Shown: positions 9,181 to 19,010 of the stretch, piece by piece | How positions within the stretch are numbered: position 1 is the stretch's first letter | Layout of the letters: every line of letters begins with the position of its first letter | From: Methylotenera sp. | GTDB taxonomy: Bacteria; Pseudomonadota; Gammaproteobacteria; Burkholderiales; Methylophilaceae | Reading direction: 5' to 3' | Length of the DNA: 64,000 nt | NCBI RefSeq assembly: GCF_030653755.1 | Contig: NZ_JAURYU010000052.1 | Coordinates: 59,065-123,064 of the forward strand | The notes under the pieces: generated by a model | Database searches by the model: none | Told to the model about the DNA's origin: nothing | What the model saw: the letters and a program-made list of their open reading frames with translations, nothing else | Program-made: the position numbers and the translations under genes

Positions 9181-10269
9181 ATGATGAATAACACAATTCT
9201 TGTGACAGGTGGGGCCGGTTTTATTGGGTCAAATTTTGTATTGGCGTGGGTAAAGCAGGGTTTAGGTACTGTGGTTAATTTAGACAAATTGACCTATGCT
9301 GGCAATCTGGAAAACTTGGTTACGCTAGAACATAATCCTCATCATCTATTTGTGCATGGTGATATTGGCGATCAGCATTTAGTGGCAAGCTTGTTAGCTG
9401 AGCATAAACCATGTGCAGTGGTCAATTTTGCAGCTGAGAGCCATGTAGACCGCTCAATACATGGCCCAGAAGACTTTATTCAAACGAATATTGTAGGGAC
9501 CTTCCATTTACTTGAAGCCATACGTGCTTACTGGGGTGCTTTAAATGCTGTTGATAAAGCAAACTTCCGCTTCTTGCACGTTTCTACAGATGAAGTTTAC
9601 GGTTCGCTAGGTAAAGATGACCCAGCATTTACTGAAACTACGCCGTATGCACCCAATAGCCCTTACTCTGCCTCTAAAGCATCATCTGATCATTTAGTGC
9701 GTTCGTATTATCATACTTATGGCTTACCGACATTAACGACTAATTGCTCAAATAACTATGGGCCTTATCATTTTCCTGAGAAGTTAATTCCGCTGGTTAT
9801 TCACAATGCATTAGCGGGTAAGCCTTTGCCAGTTTATGGAAATGGTTTGCAAGTGCGCGATTGGCTGTATGTTGAAGACCACTGTGCAGCCATCAGGCGC
9901 GTGCTGGCGGCTGGTAAAGTTGGTGAGGTTTACAACATTGGTGGCTGGAATGAAAAAACCAATATTGATATTGTACGAACACTATGCCGCATGCTCGATG
10001 CTAAGCAACCGCGTGCTGATGGACAGTCTTATGTGGATCTTATTACTTATGTGACTGATCGGCCAGGGCATGACCTGCGCTATGCAATTGATGCCACAAA
10101 AATCGCGGCTGAACTTGGCTGGAAACCAGCTGAGACATTTGAAACTGGCATAGAAAAAACAGTGAACTGGTATTTGGCACATCAAGACTGGGTGAACAAT
10201 ATTACCAGTGGTGATTACAGAAACTGGATTCAAACTCATTATTCAGAACGTGGTGAGGAAATGGCATGA
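9181..10269 (+). CDS. rfbB: dTDP-glucose 4,6-dehydratase
   Basis: This extended short-chain dehydrogenase converts dTDP-glucose to dTDP-4-keto-6-deoxyglucose. It has a Rossmann NAD motif ([10 protein letters not shown]), the catalytic STDEVYG segment and YSASK (Tyr-x3-Lys). The frame is open further upstream to 9064, but that extension overlaps dnaQ. The family N-terminus ([10 protein letters not shown]) and a weak AAGAAAG support ATG at 9181 (or 9184). The protein is 362 aa. The stop overlaps the rfbA start by 4 bp. Confidence 0.94.
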   Translation: MMNNTILVTGGAGFIGSNFVLAWVKQGLGTVVNLDKLTYAGNLENLVTLEHNPHHLFVHGDIGDQHLVASLLAEHKPCAVVNFAAESHVDRSIHGPEDFIQTNIVGTFHLLEAIRAYWGALNAVDKANFRFLHVSTDEVYGSLGKDDPAFTETTPYAPNSPYSASKASSDHLVRSYYHTYGLPTLTTNCSNNYGPYHFPEKLIPLVIHNALAGKPLPVYGNGLQVRDWLYVEDHCAAIRRVLAAGKVGEVYNIGGWNEKTNIDIVRTLCRMLDAKQPRADGQSYVDLITYVTDRPGHDLRYAIDATKIAAELGWKPAETFETGIEKTVNWYLAHQDWVNNITSGDYRNWIQTHYSERGEEMA

Positions 10270-11141
10270 AAGGGATTATTTTAGCGGGTGGTTCTGGTAC
10301 ACGGTTGCATCCAGTCACGCAGGTCGTTTCTAAACAGCTATTACCTGTGTATGACAAACCGATGATTTATTATCCATTAACCACGCTCATGCTTGCGGGT
10401 ATTCGCGACATTTTGGTAATCTCGACCCCAGAAGATACACCACGCTTTCAGCAGTTACTTGGTGATGGTAGCCAATGGGGAATTTCAATTCAGTTCGCGG
10501 TGCAACCATCACCTGATGGTTTGGCACAAGCGTTTATCATTGGTAAGTCGTTTATTGGCAATGATAGCTGTGCGCTAGTGCTTGGCGATAATATTTTCTA
10601 CGGGCATGAGTTAGCTGTTAAAACGCAGGCTGCTGCAGCCATCAAGACTGGTGCTACTGTTTTTGCGTATCCTGTGAGTGACCCTGAGCGTTATGGTGTG
10701 GTTGAATTTAATGCGCAAGGACAGGCGGTTAGTTTGGAAGAAAAACCAGCGGTGCCTAAGTCTAGATATGCTGTCACGGGACTATATTTTTACGACAATG
10801 ACGTGATTAGTATCGCTGAACAATTGAAACCATCACCAAGAGGTGAGTTGGAAATTACTGACGTGAATAGAGCGTACCTAGAACGCGGTGATTTGCAGGT
10901 AGAGGTGATGGGGCGAGGTATTGCATGGCTTGACACTGGTACGCATGAGTCGCTGTTAGAGGCTTCAATGTTCATTGAAACCATAGAAAAACGTCAGGGT
11001 TTAAAAGTGGCAAGTCCTGAAGAAGTCGCTTATAGAATGCAATATATCGATGCTGCCGCGCTAGATCAGTTAGCTAATCGTTATATTAAAAACGCATATG
11101 GCCAATATTTAAAAATGCTACTGACTGAACAGGTGTATTAA
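10266..11141 (+). CDS. rfbA: Glucose-1-phosphate thymidylyltransferase
   Basis: It makes dTDP-glucose from dTTP and glucose-1-phosphate, the first step of dTDP-rhamnose synthesis. The nucleotidyltransferase signature [13 protein letters not shown], the [12 protein letters not shown] segment and the catalytic-site VLGDNIFYG are present, and 291 aa is the normal length. It overlaps rfbB by 4 bp and is followed directly (0 bp gap) by rfbC, so the three are translationally coupled. The complete rfbBACD set implies L-rhamnose in a lipopolysaccharide or capsule. Confidence 0.96.
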   Translation: MKGIILAGGSGTRLHPVTQVVSKQLLPVYDKPMIYYPLTTLMLAGIRDILVISTPEDTPRFQQLLGDGSQWGISIQFAVQPSPDGLAQAFIIGKSFIGNDSCALVLGDNIFYGHELAVKTQAAAAIKTGATVFAYPVSDPERYGVVEFNAQGQAVSLEEKPAVPKSRYAVTGLYFYDNDVISIAEQLKPSPRGELEITDVNRAYLERGDLQVEVMGRGIAWLDTGTHESLLEASMFIETIEKRQGLKVASPEEVAYRMQYIDAAALDQLANRYIKNAYGQYLKMLLTEQVY

Positions 11142-11702
11142 ATGCAAGCGATTCAAACTGCAATTCCAGATGTGTTGATATTAGAGCCTAAAGTATTTGG
11201 TGATGATAGAGGATTTTTTTTCGAAAGTTTTAACCAACGAACGTTTGAGCAGTTAACAGGGGTTAAAACACAATTCGTGCAGGATAATCATTCAAAATCT
11301 GCTGCTAATGTGCTGCGTGGTCTGCATTACCAAATTCAACAGCCGCAGGGTAAGTTAGTGCGCGTTATTGCTGGCGAAGTATTTGATGTTGCAGTAGATT
11401 TACGCAGACAATCTAAAACTTTTGGTCAATGGGTAGGCGCTGTTTTATCTGCTGAGAACAAACGTCAGATGTGGGTGCCAGAGGGTTTTGCACACGGATT
11501 TTTAGTGTTGAAAGACAATACCGAGTTCTTATATAAAACGACAGATTACTATGCGCCTCAACATGAGCGCTGTATTAGATGGGATGACCCAGCGATTGCT
11601 ATTAAATGGCCTATATCAGTTATGGCTGAGCGTTTTAGCCCTGCGCTGTCAGCTAAGGATCAGTTAGGCTTAAGTTTGGCTGATGCTGAAGTATTTGAAT
11701 AA
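11142..11702 (+). CDS. rfbC: dTDP-4-dehydrorhamnose 3,5-epimerase
   Basis: This cupin-fold epimerase (186 aa) of the dTDP-rhamnose pathway has the catalytic His in LRGLHYQ, the substrate-binding GKLVRVIAGEVFDVAVDLR region and WVPEGFAHGF. It acts on dTDP-4-keto-6-deoxyglucose. It directly abuts rfbA and lies 26 bp before rfbD. Confidence 0.96.
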   Translation: MQAIQTAIPDVLILEPKVFGDDRGFFFESFNQRTFEQLTGVKTQFVQDNHSKSAANVLRGLHYQIQQPQGKLVRVIAGEVFDVAVDLRRQSKTFGQWVGAVLSAENKRQMWVPEGFAHGFLVLKDNTEFLYKTTDYYAPQHERCIRWDDPAIAIKWPISVMAERFSPALSAKDQLGLSLADAEVFE

Positions 11703-11728
11703 AAACCGTTAATAGCGAATCATTTAGT

Positions 11729-12646
11729 ATGTACAACAAAATATTATTAACTGGTATTAACGGACAAGTCGGGCATGAATTGCAGCGAGTATTTTCTGAG
11801 CATCATGCCTTATTTGGCGAACTAGTCTGCCTTGATAGAAACCAGCTCGATTTGTCAGATCAGCAAGCAATACGTGATGTCGTACAAACCATTAAGCCGG
11901 ATTTGATTATCAACCCAGCAGCCTATACCGCTGTAGACAATGCCGAAACAGAGCCTGAACTTGCTTATGCGATTAATGCAGTAGCACCTGGCGTGCTTGC
12001 TGCAGAAGCGGCAAAACTTGGTGCTAGGCTCATTCATTTTTCAACAGATTATGTCTATGCAGGTAATAAGGTTGGTCTCTACGTTGAGGATGATGCTACC
12101 GCACCTTTGAGTGTTTATGGGAAATCTAAATTGGCTGGAGAAGAAGCTATTCGTTCAGTCGGGTTGCCACACCTTATTTTTAGAACCTCATGGGTGTATG
12201 GTGCCTACGGTAAGAACTTTCTCAATACGATTCTGCGCTTAGCGAAAGAGCGTGACCAATTGCGCATCGTGGCAGACCAAGTTGGCGCTCCGACCAGTAG
12301 CTATAGTATTGCTGATACGGTTGTTAATGTGTTGGATCAATGGCAGGGTGACGCGTCTGGCATCTATCACCTTGTGAATGCAGGGTATACCACCTGGCAT
12401 GGATTTGCTATTGCAATCGTAGAAGAGTATTCGCGCTTGGAGGCTGTGAAGGGATGGCAGCCACTTAAAGCGCAAGTGGAAAATATACAGGCAATCACGA
12501 CAGCAGACTATCCAACCCCAGCAGTACGTCCAGCTAATTCACGTTTAGACTGTAGTCGATTGCTCCGAGATTTTTCTATCAGCATCCCAGATTGGCGTGA
12601 GGCCTTAATCGCTGAACTTCAAGCATTGCCCTTAGCCAATAACTAA
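11729..12646 (+). CDS. rfbD: dTDP-4-dehydrorhamnose reductase
   Basis: This is the last step of dTDP-L-rhamnose synthesis, an NAD(P)H-dependent reduction. The protein (305 aa) has the nucleotide-binding GINGQVG, the catalytic STDYVYAG and the YGKSKLAGE (Tyr-x3-Lys) motifs. It is the last gene of rfbBACD and is convergent with the queD-like gene. No strong terminator is seen in the 16-bp gap. Confidence 0.95.
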   Translation: MYNKILLTGINGQVGHELQRVFSEHHALFGELVCLDRNQLDLSDQQAIRDVVQTIKPDLIINPAAYTAVDNAETEPELAYAINAVAPGVLAAEAAKLGARLIHFSTDYVYAGNKVGLYVEDDATAPLSVYGKSKLAGEEAIRSVGLPHLIFRTSWVYGAYGKNFLNTILRLAKERDQLRIVADQVGAPTSSYSIADTVVNVLDQWQGDASGIYHLVNAGYTTWHGFAIAIVEEYSRLEAVKGWQPLKAQVENIQAITTADYPTPAVRPANSRLDCSRLLRDFSISIPDWREALIAELQALPLANN

Positions 12647-12662
12647 CTAAGCGCTAACTCAG

Positions 12663-13103
12663 TTAGCCTAATGCATCTGCCCAGCTATTAGGTGTTTCAT
12701 ATAAACGTACTTTTTCTAGCTTTAGATGATTGCCATAAGTATCTTGATAACGCGCTTTTAAAATTCTAAAGGCTTCAGCCGCCATGTTTTCTGCGGTGGG
12801 GACCGTTGGAAACACAACTGTTTTATGATTTTGCAGTGTATTTAAGAAGTTTAACACTTCTGTATCGTGTTGATATACTAAAAATGCATGATCCCAAACG
12901 TTGACGACAGCATCTTTTGCAATGGATTTTACATCTGAAAAATCCATCACCATGCCGTTATCAGAAGTATTTTCTGCGGTGATGATGTCGCCAGATAGTG
13001 TAATTTCGATTGCATACCGATGACCATGCAAGTTCTTGCATTGACTCTTGTGGTTAGGGATACGATGGCCTGCATCAAACTCTAGGCGGGTAGTAATATG
13101 CAT
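12663..13103 (-). CDS. queD: 6-carboxytetrahydropterin synthase / 6-pyruvoyltetrahydropterin synthase family
   Basis: This 146-aa protein is of the PTPS/QueD fold. Zinc-ligand histidines are in FDAGHR and LHGHRY, the catalytic Cys precedes LHGH (QCKNLHGH), and the conserved acidic site is GMVMDFSDVK. Family members turn 7,8-dihydroneopterin triphosphate into a tetrahydropterin for queuosine (QueD) or biopterin. The queD symbol is the likeliest reading, because bacteria usually use this protein for queuosine. A pterin role related to H4MPT cannot be excluded in a methylotroph. It stands alone and is convergent with rfbD; no riboswitch-like structure was noticed upstream. Confidence 0.85.
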   Translation of the reverse strand: MHITTRLEFDAGHRIPNHKSQCKNLHGHRYAIEITLSGDIITAENTSDNGMVMDFSDVKSIAKDAVVNVWDHAFLVYQHDTEVLNFLNTLQNHKTVVFPTVPTAENMAAEAFRILKARYQDTYGNHLKLEKVRLYETPNSWADALG

Positions 13104-13245
13104 ATTGGGTTGTCATTTAATAGAGATTTTAATAGTACGCTCAGCCATGCTAAACGTAATAAACAAACGCTATTATACCCTTAGTCATTGCACTTGTTGG
13201 CTTGGAGATTTTTAGGGTAAAGAGTAAGCCAATGATTGGCGATGC

Positions 13246-15015
13246 TTACTCATTAAGTAGTGGTTGCTGGCTCTCAAAGTTAGGAAGCCACACGTTAAAG
13301 TCATCTAGTGACATCGATTTTGAATAGTAATAACCCTGTATTTTGTCACATTGCATTTCAATGAGTATATTTAGGCAATTTCTATTCTCAACACCTTCTG
13401 CCACGACTGTTTTTCCTAAGCTGTGCGCTAATTGGATGATGGATAGCACAATTTCTCTATCTTGATTAGATTGCTCAATTTGTTTTACAAAAGATTGGTC
13501 AATTTTAACTAAGCTAATAGGCATGTTGCGTAATCGTGTCATAGATGAATAGCCTGTTCCAAAGTCATCTAATGCAAATGAGCAGCCAAGTTGTGAAATT
13601 CTGTTAATGATAGACATTGCTTTTTTCTCGTCTAGCATTAAATCACTCTCTGTAATTTCAATCACAAGGGATTTTGCTGGTATGTCCCACAATGCAATGG
13701 ATTGGGCAATTAATTCTGGTAGATCTGCATCTAATAGATCTGGAGATGAAAGATTGACGGTTAATGAGAAGTTTCTTTGATGCGTTGTGATAATTTCGGC
13801 AATCCGTTGGCATGCGGTGTTGATGAGCCAGCGGATGAATATTTTGCCAAATCCTTTTTTGTAGATAGTGTCGATGAGGCGCATTGGAGAAACTCCAACC
13901 CATTCAGGATTGTGCCAGCGCAATAGAATTTCAGCACTGATGCAAGTTGCAAGCTTCAAATCATGATTGGGTAAACTTATAATTGGCTGTAAGTAGACTT
14001 CCAGCTCATTATTCTGCAAAGCCTCAATAATCGCTTCTTCTAGTGAATGCGTGCTGGAAAATACACTGGTAATGTGCTGATCATACATTTCAATTTGATA
14101 ATGATTAATCATGGCATGGTGTAGCGCTAATTTTGCGCATTCGTACAACGAGTGCGTTTTTGAGGTATGTGTAAAGGTGGTCACACCGCCAAAGTAGGGT
14201 TTTACAATTAAGCTATTATTCACTAATGGTAAAGACGATTCAAAAGCATGAATAAGCTCAGATGCAATCAGACCGAGTTGCGCAGGAAAGTGCAAATGTT
14301 CAATTACTAATACAAATTCATTTGGACTGATATAAAAAAGTCTCGCATCTTTGCTTAGGTGTTGTTGGATTAAATCAACTGCGGCCAATGAGAGTTTAGA
14401 TTGATCGGCATTTATTTTTCTCTCTTTATCAGGGTTGATGTTCAGGTTAAGTAAAAGCAAACCTAGCTTTGTATGCTCAGTTTCTGCTTTTTTAATCAGC
14501 TTTAGCATGAGTTCTTGATTTGGTAAGCCTGTTGTTAAATCAAAGCTCTTTGAATAATCATGCTGATATTGATCAAACTGGTTGGTGGAGAGTGCAAGTA
14601 AATGTGTCAACACAAGGTGAAGCTTATCGTCGTTGGTTGAAGTCACTGAGTTTGTGTCGATTTCAGACTGCAACTTAATACATTGGCTGAGCATTAGCGC
14701 GTCTTCCAGTTGCGCGCCAGCTTTATAGTCTTGTAGCCAACTATGTAACAACTCATCAATATACTGATTGAGTTGAGACCAATTTAATTGCTGAGGCCAA
14801 TGCTGCAAAACATTTAGCAACTTATTCGGTATAGGACTCACGCTAAGGTTGCTTGTAGAAACCTGTTCAAATGTTTTAGGGTCGTAATGATAAGGGCCTG
14901 AAAGGTCATTCGAGTTTAATCGATACCCCTTCATGATGTTCAGTAAATGGTTAGGCGATAAATTTAGTGTAAATTCTTGATCTATTAAGCTGTAGATTTC
15001 TTCTTGTATTTTCAT
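13246..15015 (-). CDS. EAL-domain c-di-GMP phosphodiesterase with degenerate GGDEF domain
   Basis: This 589-aa protein has an N-terminal region of unknown type (about 1-150), a GGDEF-like domain (about 155-315) and an EAL domain (about 325-580). The GGDEF signature is replaced by S-P-N-E-F (230-234), so cyclase activity is unlikely. The EAL domain looks active: E362 (EILLRW), N421, E453, D483-D484 (LDDFGTGYS), K504, E540 and Q560 are all in place. It has no membrane segments, so it probably hydrolyses c-di-GMP in the cytoplasm. It lies 17 bp downstream of the HD-GYP gene and is surely co-transcribed with it. Confidence 0.88.
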   Translation of the reverse strand: MKIQEEIYSLIDQEFTLNLSPNHLLNIMKGYRLNSNDLSGPYHYDPKTFEQVSTSNLSVSPIPNKLLNVLQHWPQQLNWSQLNQYIDELLHSWLQDYKAGAQLEDALMLSQCIKLQSEIDTNSVTSTNDDKLHLVLTHLLALSTNQFDQYQHDYSKSFDLTTGLPNQELMLKLIKKAETEHTKLGLLLLNLNINPDKERKINADQSKLSLAAVDLIQQHLSKDARLFYISPNEFVLVIEHLHFPAQLGLIASELIHAFESSLPLVNNSLIVKPYFGGVTTFTHTSKTHSLYECAKLALHHAMINHYQIEMYDQHITSVFSSTHSLEEAIIEALQNNELEVYLQPIISLPNHDLKLATCISAEILLRWHNPEWVGVSPMRLIDTIYKKGFGKIFIRWLINTACQRIAEIITTHQRNFSLTVNLSSPDLLDADLPELIAQSIALWDIPAKSLVIEITESDLMLDEKKAMSIINRISQLGCSFALDDFGTGYSSMTRLRNMPISLVKIDQSFVKQIEQSNQDREIVLSIIQLAHSLGKTVVAEGVENRNCLNILIEMQCDKIQGYYYSKSMSLDDFNVWLPNFESQQPLLNE

Positions 15016-15032
15016 GTTGGATCTGTAACAGG

Positions 15033-16658
15033 CTAGCTAAAGTAGTTGTTAATATTGAGACCATAGCTGTCAGGCGGCAGTCCTCTTACAATTTTGTAAG
15101 GCTCGCCGCTTGGCGTTAATGGCAAATTGATTAAATTAAGTGTTGGCGGATATTCGTTCTTTGTTTTATCTGGATTAAGTAAAATCATGACCTTTGGTAG
15201 CAGACGGCGAACGCTATTTTGTTGAATGACGACACCAACCTCCCCAGAGTTGAGTTCAACTAAAGAGCTTACGGGATACATACCTAGAAACTGCACCAAT
15301 TGATCAATCAGACGTCCATCAAATTTAGTATCGCGTAGTACATGTATCTTTTCCAGCGCAAACTGATTATAAACACTTTTTGCATAGGCTTTGTTACTTG
15401 TTAACGCACAGTATGTGTCAATGAGCCCTGACATTTGTCCAGTCAGGCTAATTTGTTTTCCTTTAAGCTGATATGGATAGCCGCTACCATCAATGCGTTC
15501 ATGGTGCTGTGATACCGTAATCATCGTCGTGCTGGAAATATTATTCGTTACTTCTAATAGTGCTAAAGCATGGTCCACATGTTTTTTAAATACCTCAAAC
15601 TCTTCTGCGGTAATTTTTTCTTTCTTTTGCAATAGATCTTTAGGTATTTTAACTTTTCCTATATCTTGCAATAAACCAGCAAGGCCCAAGTCTTTAATTT
15701 GCTTCTTGGGCAGTGCCATGAAATTGGCAAGTGCCATTAATGTAATCGAAACATTGAGTGCATGGTTGTAAGAGTAATCATCAGTTTGTTTTAAACGTGC
15801 CAGCCATACCAGCGCATCTGAATTACGCTCAATACTATCCACCATATCGTTAAGTGCTTCATCCACTTTGCTAAGGTCTACCAGTTGGTTTTCTGCCATT
15901 GCGTTAAAGAATGCTTGCGTGACTAATTGTGTTTTCTCATAAATGGGATAGATTGTGGTGATTTCTTGCTCTATGGGGTATTTTTCTTCAATGACTGTAT
16001 TGTCTAAATAATTTATTTTGTTGGCTGCAGTTACATCTTCACTTTGGGTTGCTTGTGAAGTGATGTGATTGTTTTTCTTTTTCCATGATTGACGCCAGCC
16101 TTTTAACCCCAATACAAAGTTTGATAAATCAGCCTTGATTTGTTTGGATAATGACAAGCCAGTTGGGTTGTTTTCCGTATTAAGTTCTGCATCTTGGCTT
16201 AAGTAGCTCAAATTTATATTAGTGTTGTTTGTGCTGGGTGTTTGCGGTGTGCTCTGATTGAAGTCCTGAATTTCTCTGATAATATTAAAGAAAGAGCGTT
16301 GCTCTTTATGGGTATTAATCTTGTTATTTTGTGTGTGAATAGTAGGGTTGGTATTATTTAGTACCGTTGACTGATGAATAGAGGTCGAAACATTACGTTT
16401 AATTGCGATAGGTTTCTTTGGAGATGCTAGGTAATGCGGACCAAGTGAAACGGTACGGTCGATATAGACAAACTCACATAAAGTCGCTAGCGTGGCAATT
16501 TGTGCCTCATCTTCAATTAATACACCTTCTAATAGAAAAGGTGTACCAAGCCAGGGTCGATCAAGCTCACACACAAACATGCCTAAACTTAATGAAGATA
16601 CAGGTATTTGTTCTTTGCGAATATCAGTCAATTGATTTGATTCTGAATGCGGTTCCAT
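15033..16658 (-). CDS. HD-GYP domain protein with N-terminal DUF3391 and a substituted HD motif
   Basis: This 541-aa protein has a DUF3391-type N-terminus (about 15-80), a long Asn/Gln/Ser-rich linker (about 85-235) and an HD-GYP domain (about 285-480). HD-GYP proteins degrade c-di-GMP. Most metal-site residues are present: H299, D332 with K335 (DIGK), H360, H385-H386 (HHERIDGSGYP) and D414. However, the His of the HD pair is Gln (Q331, codon CAA), so the metal centre is altered and activity is uncertain. It is the first gene of an operon with the EAL protein. The pairing suggests one c-di-GMP output module, or one catalytic and one sensory partner. Confidence 0.87.
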   Translation of the reverse strand: MEPHSESNQLTDIRKEQIPVSSLSLGMFVCELDRPWLGTPFLLEGVLIEDEAQIATLATLCEFVYIDRTVSLGPHYLASPKKPIAIKRNVSTSIHQSTVLNNTNPTIHTQNNKINTHKEQRSFFNIIREIQDFNQSTPQTPSTNNTNINLSYLSQDAELNTENNPTGLSLSKQIKADLSNFVLGLKGWRQSWKKKNNHITSQATQSEDVTAANKINYLDNTVIEEKYPIEQEITTIYPIYEKTQLVTQAFFNAMAENQLVDLSKVDEALNDMVDSIERNSDALVWLARLKQTDDYSYNHALNVSITLMALANFMALPKKQIKDLGLAGLLQDIGKVKIPKDLLQKKEKITAEEFEVFKKHVDHALALLEVTNNISSTTMITVSQHHERIDGSGYPYQLKGKQISLTGQMSGLIDTYCALTSNKAYAKSVYNQFALEKIHVLRDTKFDGRLIDQLVQFLGMYPVSSLVELNSGEVGVVIQQNSVRRLLPKVMILLNPDKTKNEYPPTLNLINLPLTPSGEPYKIVRGLPPDSYGLNINNYFS

Positions 16659-16819
16659 ATGGTTTTTTTAGTTTAGCCTTAGATATATACTAAACTCAAT
16701 CGATAGGGTTGAATAGTGTAGTCAGTGACTATTGTTTTAGTTAAACTTTGGTGTTTACTTTTGGATATAACACTAAGCTTATCGTTCCAATAGAGAGTAC
16801 TGTTTTATATTAACACTAC

Positions 16820-17743
16820 TTACGCCTGCATCAGAGAACTGATATGCGTACTAGCAGCCAGTCCTAACGCCGGCAGGTGGTAGCCACCTTCCAGTATAGA
16901 AATAATTTTTCCTTGCGCATGTTGCTTCGCTACTTGCTTAATAAACTCTGTCATCCATGTATAGTCCTGATTTACCAAGCTCATTCCAGCAAGCGGGTCA
17001 TCTACGTGCGCATCAAACCCTGCTGATACATAAATAATTTCAGGTTTAAATTGGTTGAGGACGGGCAAAAACTCATGGTTAAACGCTCGTTGATACGCTT
17101 TACCGTCTGCATTGGCAGCTAACGGCACGTTAATCATAGTCTTGGTTCGTGTATCAAACCCACGATGTGGGTAGAATGGATGCTGAAAGGTCGAGCAGAG
17201 CATCACCTGTGGATTGTGCTTAAATATGTCTTCTGTGCCATCTCCATGATGTACATCAAAATCAATGATCGCAACACGTTTAACTTGATATTGCGTTAAG
17301 GCATGGGCAACGCCAACCGCAATATGGTTGAAGATACAAAAGCCTGCGCTATTTCCCCAGCCAGCATGATGCCCTGGTGGCCTAGTGCAACAGAAAGCAT
17401 TATCTACTTTTCCTTGCATCACAAGGTCTGTTGCTAATATCGCGGCGCCACTCGCATGGAGTGTTGCAGATAAGCTCATTGGACCCATTGCGGTGTCTGG
17501 ATCTAGCCTAACTAATCCTGCTTTTGGTGATAATGCACGAATACGCGCTATATAATCAGCACGGTGAACCTTTGCTAATTGCGCATCTGTGGCTACAGGT
17601 GATTCATAGATGGATAAGCTATCGTAAACACCTTGCTTAATTAAAGCATTTTTAATGGCAGTGATGCGTGCTGGCGATTCAGGATGGTTGCCATCCATCA
17701 TGTGTAATAGGGTGTCAGGGTGACTAATGAAAGCCGTAGTCAT
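16820..17743 (-). CDS. Histone-deacetylase-family amidohydrolase (HDAH/AphA type)
   Basis: This 307-aa zinc hydrolase is of the arginase/deacetylase fold, class II HDAC-like. The charge-relay histidines (RPPGHH, H125/H126), the zinc ligands D163 and H165 (DFDVHHGDGT) and D249 (VDDPLAG), and the transition-state Tyr (EGGYH, Y288) are present. Bacterial members deacetylate acetyl-polyamines, acetyl-lysine proteins or related amides; the substrate here is unknown. It is last in a four-gene minus-strand run (M48 protease, cytochrome c, rsgA, this gene) with a 17-bp gap to rsgA. Confidence 0.88.
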   Translation of the reverse strand: MTTAFISHPDTLLHMMDGNHPESPARITAIKNALIKQGVYDSLSIYESPVATDAQLAKVHRADYIARIRALSPKAGLVRLDPDTAMGPMSLSATLHASGAAILATDLVMQGKVDNAFCCTRPPGHHAGWGNSAGFCIFNHIAVGVAHALTQYQVKRVAIIDFDVHHGDGTEDIFKHNPQVMLCSTFQHPFYPHRGFDTRTKTMINVPLAANADGKAYQRAFNHEFLPVLNQFKPEIIYVSAGFDAHVDDPLAGMSLVNQDYTWMTEFIKQVAKQHAQGKIISILEGGYHLPALGLAASTHISSLMQA

Positions 17744-17760
17744 ATCATACCTGTGATAGA

Positions 17761-18669
17761 TTAATGTGTTGAGTGAGTAATCTCAGTACGTAACATTTTA
17801 TAAATTGCTAGTCTTTCTGCCGATATTTTATTTTGCGCTAGTGCTTCAGTGATTGCACAGTCAGGTTCTTGCAGGTGCTTACAATCATTAAACCTACATT
17901 TTCCAAGAAATGGCCTGAATTCGATAAACGCATGTTCAAGCTCATCTGTGCTTAAATGGTGCAAACCAAACTCTTGTAGACCTGGTGAGTCAATGAGCCG
18001 ACTACTTGCATCAAGGTGGTATAAGTGAGCCGCGGTGGTTGTGTGCTTACCGCTGTCCAGTACTTGGCTGACTTCTTGAGTGCGTACGGCTTCGCCTGGC
18101 AACAGCGCATTAATCATGGTTGATTTCCCCATGCCAGATTGCCCCACTAAAATGCTGACCTCATTTTGTAAATAGGGTCTAAGGCTAGAAATATCTTGTT
18201 TTGCTGATAATGGTAATACCTGATAACCCAGTTTAGTATAAAGCGCTAGCTTCTGTAGCGCATCATGGTTATCTGCTAAATCACACTTGTTAAGTACAAT
18301 TAATGCTTTAATGCCTGCGGCTTCTGCTGCAATTAAACAGCGGTTAAGCAATGCCTCATAAAAGCTAGGTTGTGTCGCTAATACAATAATAATTTGCGTT
18401 ACGTTAGCAGCGAGCATTTTGCTTTTAAACGCATTGCTGCGAAACAACAAGGTTTTGCGGGGTAGGGTAGATTCAACTACGCCTTCATGTTTATCTGTAA
18501 GTTTGAGTGTGACTAAATCACCACAAGCAAGATCAGTTTTTTTACCACGGGTCACGCAACTGATACGTTGCTTGGTTTCAGTGAGCTCTACTTGAAAACG
18601 TTTACCATAAGCGGCAACCACAGTGCCTTGCAAGCTTGTTTCATCTTGCACATTATTTGAGATACTCAC
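17761..18669 (-). CDS. rsgA: Small ribosomal subunit biogenesis GTPase RsgA
   Basis: This circularly permuted GTPase helps late 30S maturation. It has an N-terminal OB fold (LQGTVVAAYGKRFQVEL), then G4 (NKCD), G1 (GQSGMGKST) and G3 (DSPG) in the permuted order, and a C-terminal Cys/His zinc site (C-x-F-N-D-C-K-H and C). The frame is open to an ATG at 18741, but that would overlap the cytochrome c gene by 65 bp and add a non-homologous tail. I chose GTG at 18669, 7 bp after the cytochrome stop, giving 302 aa. The Shine-Dalgarno for this start is weak, so the start is uncertain; the identity is not. Confidence 0.92.
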   Translation of the reverse strand: MSISNNVQDETSLQGTVVAAYGKRFQVELTETKQRISCVTRGKKTDLACGDLVTLKLTDKHEGVVESTLPRKTLLFRSNAFKSKMLAANVTQIIIVLATQPSFYEALLNRCLIAAEAAGIKALIVLNKCDLADNHDALQKLALYTKLGYQVLPLSAKQDISSLRPYLQNEVSILVGQSGMGKSTMINALLPGEAVRTQEVSQVLDSGKHTTTAAHLYHLDASSRLIDSPGLQEFGLHHLSTDELEHAFIEFRPFLGKCRFNDCKHLQEPDCAITEALAQNKISAERLAIYKMLRTEITHSTH

Positions 18670-18676
18670 GAGCCCG

Positions 18677-18985
18677 CTATTCTGTATATTGATAGTATTG
18701 TTGATTAAGATATTTTGCAACGTTAAGCTCTTCATCTTCAAACCACTTTAAGCCCAACATGGTGTTGCAATTACGCACTTGTGCAGCTAAAGCTTGGGCA
18801 TTTTTTACTTTACGCAATTCACGTGTATAGATGCCCGAACCATCACCACCAAAACTAGCAGCATGACAACTGATACAATGTTGATTAACCAGTGTTTTTC
18901 CAGCCGATGCATCCGCATTTTGAAAAGGTTCCGCAGATGCACTGCTAGTGATTAACAGCAATAATACATATCGCAATAATTTCAT
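18677..18985 (-). CDS. Small periplasmic c-type cytochrome
   Basis: This 102-aa protein has a signal peptide (1-18, ending ASA) and one haem-binding motif C-I-S-C-H. The Met axial ligand is probably in NTMLGLKWF. It is a class-I monohaem cytochrome of unknown partner. It sits between the M48 protease and rsgA on the minus strand, with gaps of 25 and 7 bp, and is probably co-transcribed. The conserved C-terminal helix (FEDEELNVAKYLN) supports the reading frame over the overlapping rsgA extension. Confidence 0.9.
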   Translation of the reverse strand: MKLLRYVLLLLITSSASAEPFQNADASAGKTLVNQHCISCHAASFGGDGSGIYTRELRKVKNAQALAAQVRNCNTMLGLKWFEDEELNVAKYLNQQYYQYTE

Positions 18986-19010
18986 CTAGGTCACCTTTTC
19001 AAAGACGTTG

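Noticed and set aside
13104..13245. preQ1 riboswitch upstream of the queD-like gene
   Set aside because: No C-rich loop and A-rich tail arrangement could be seen.
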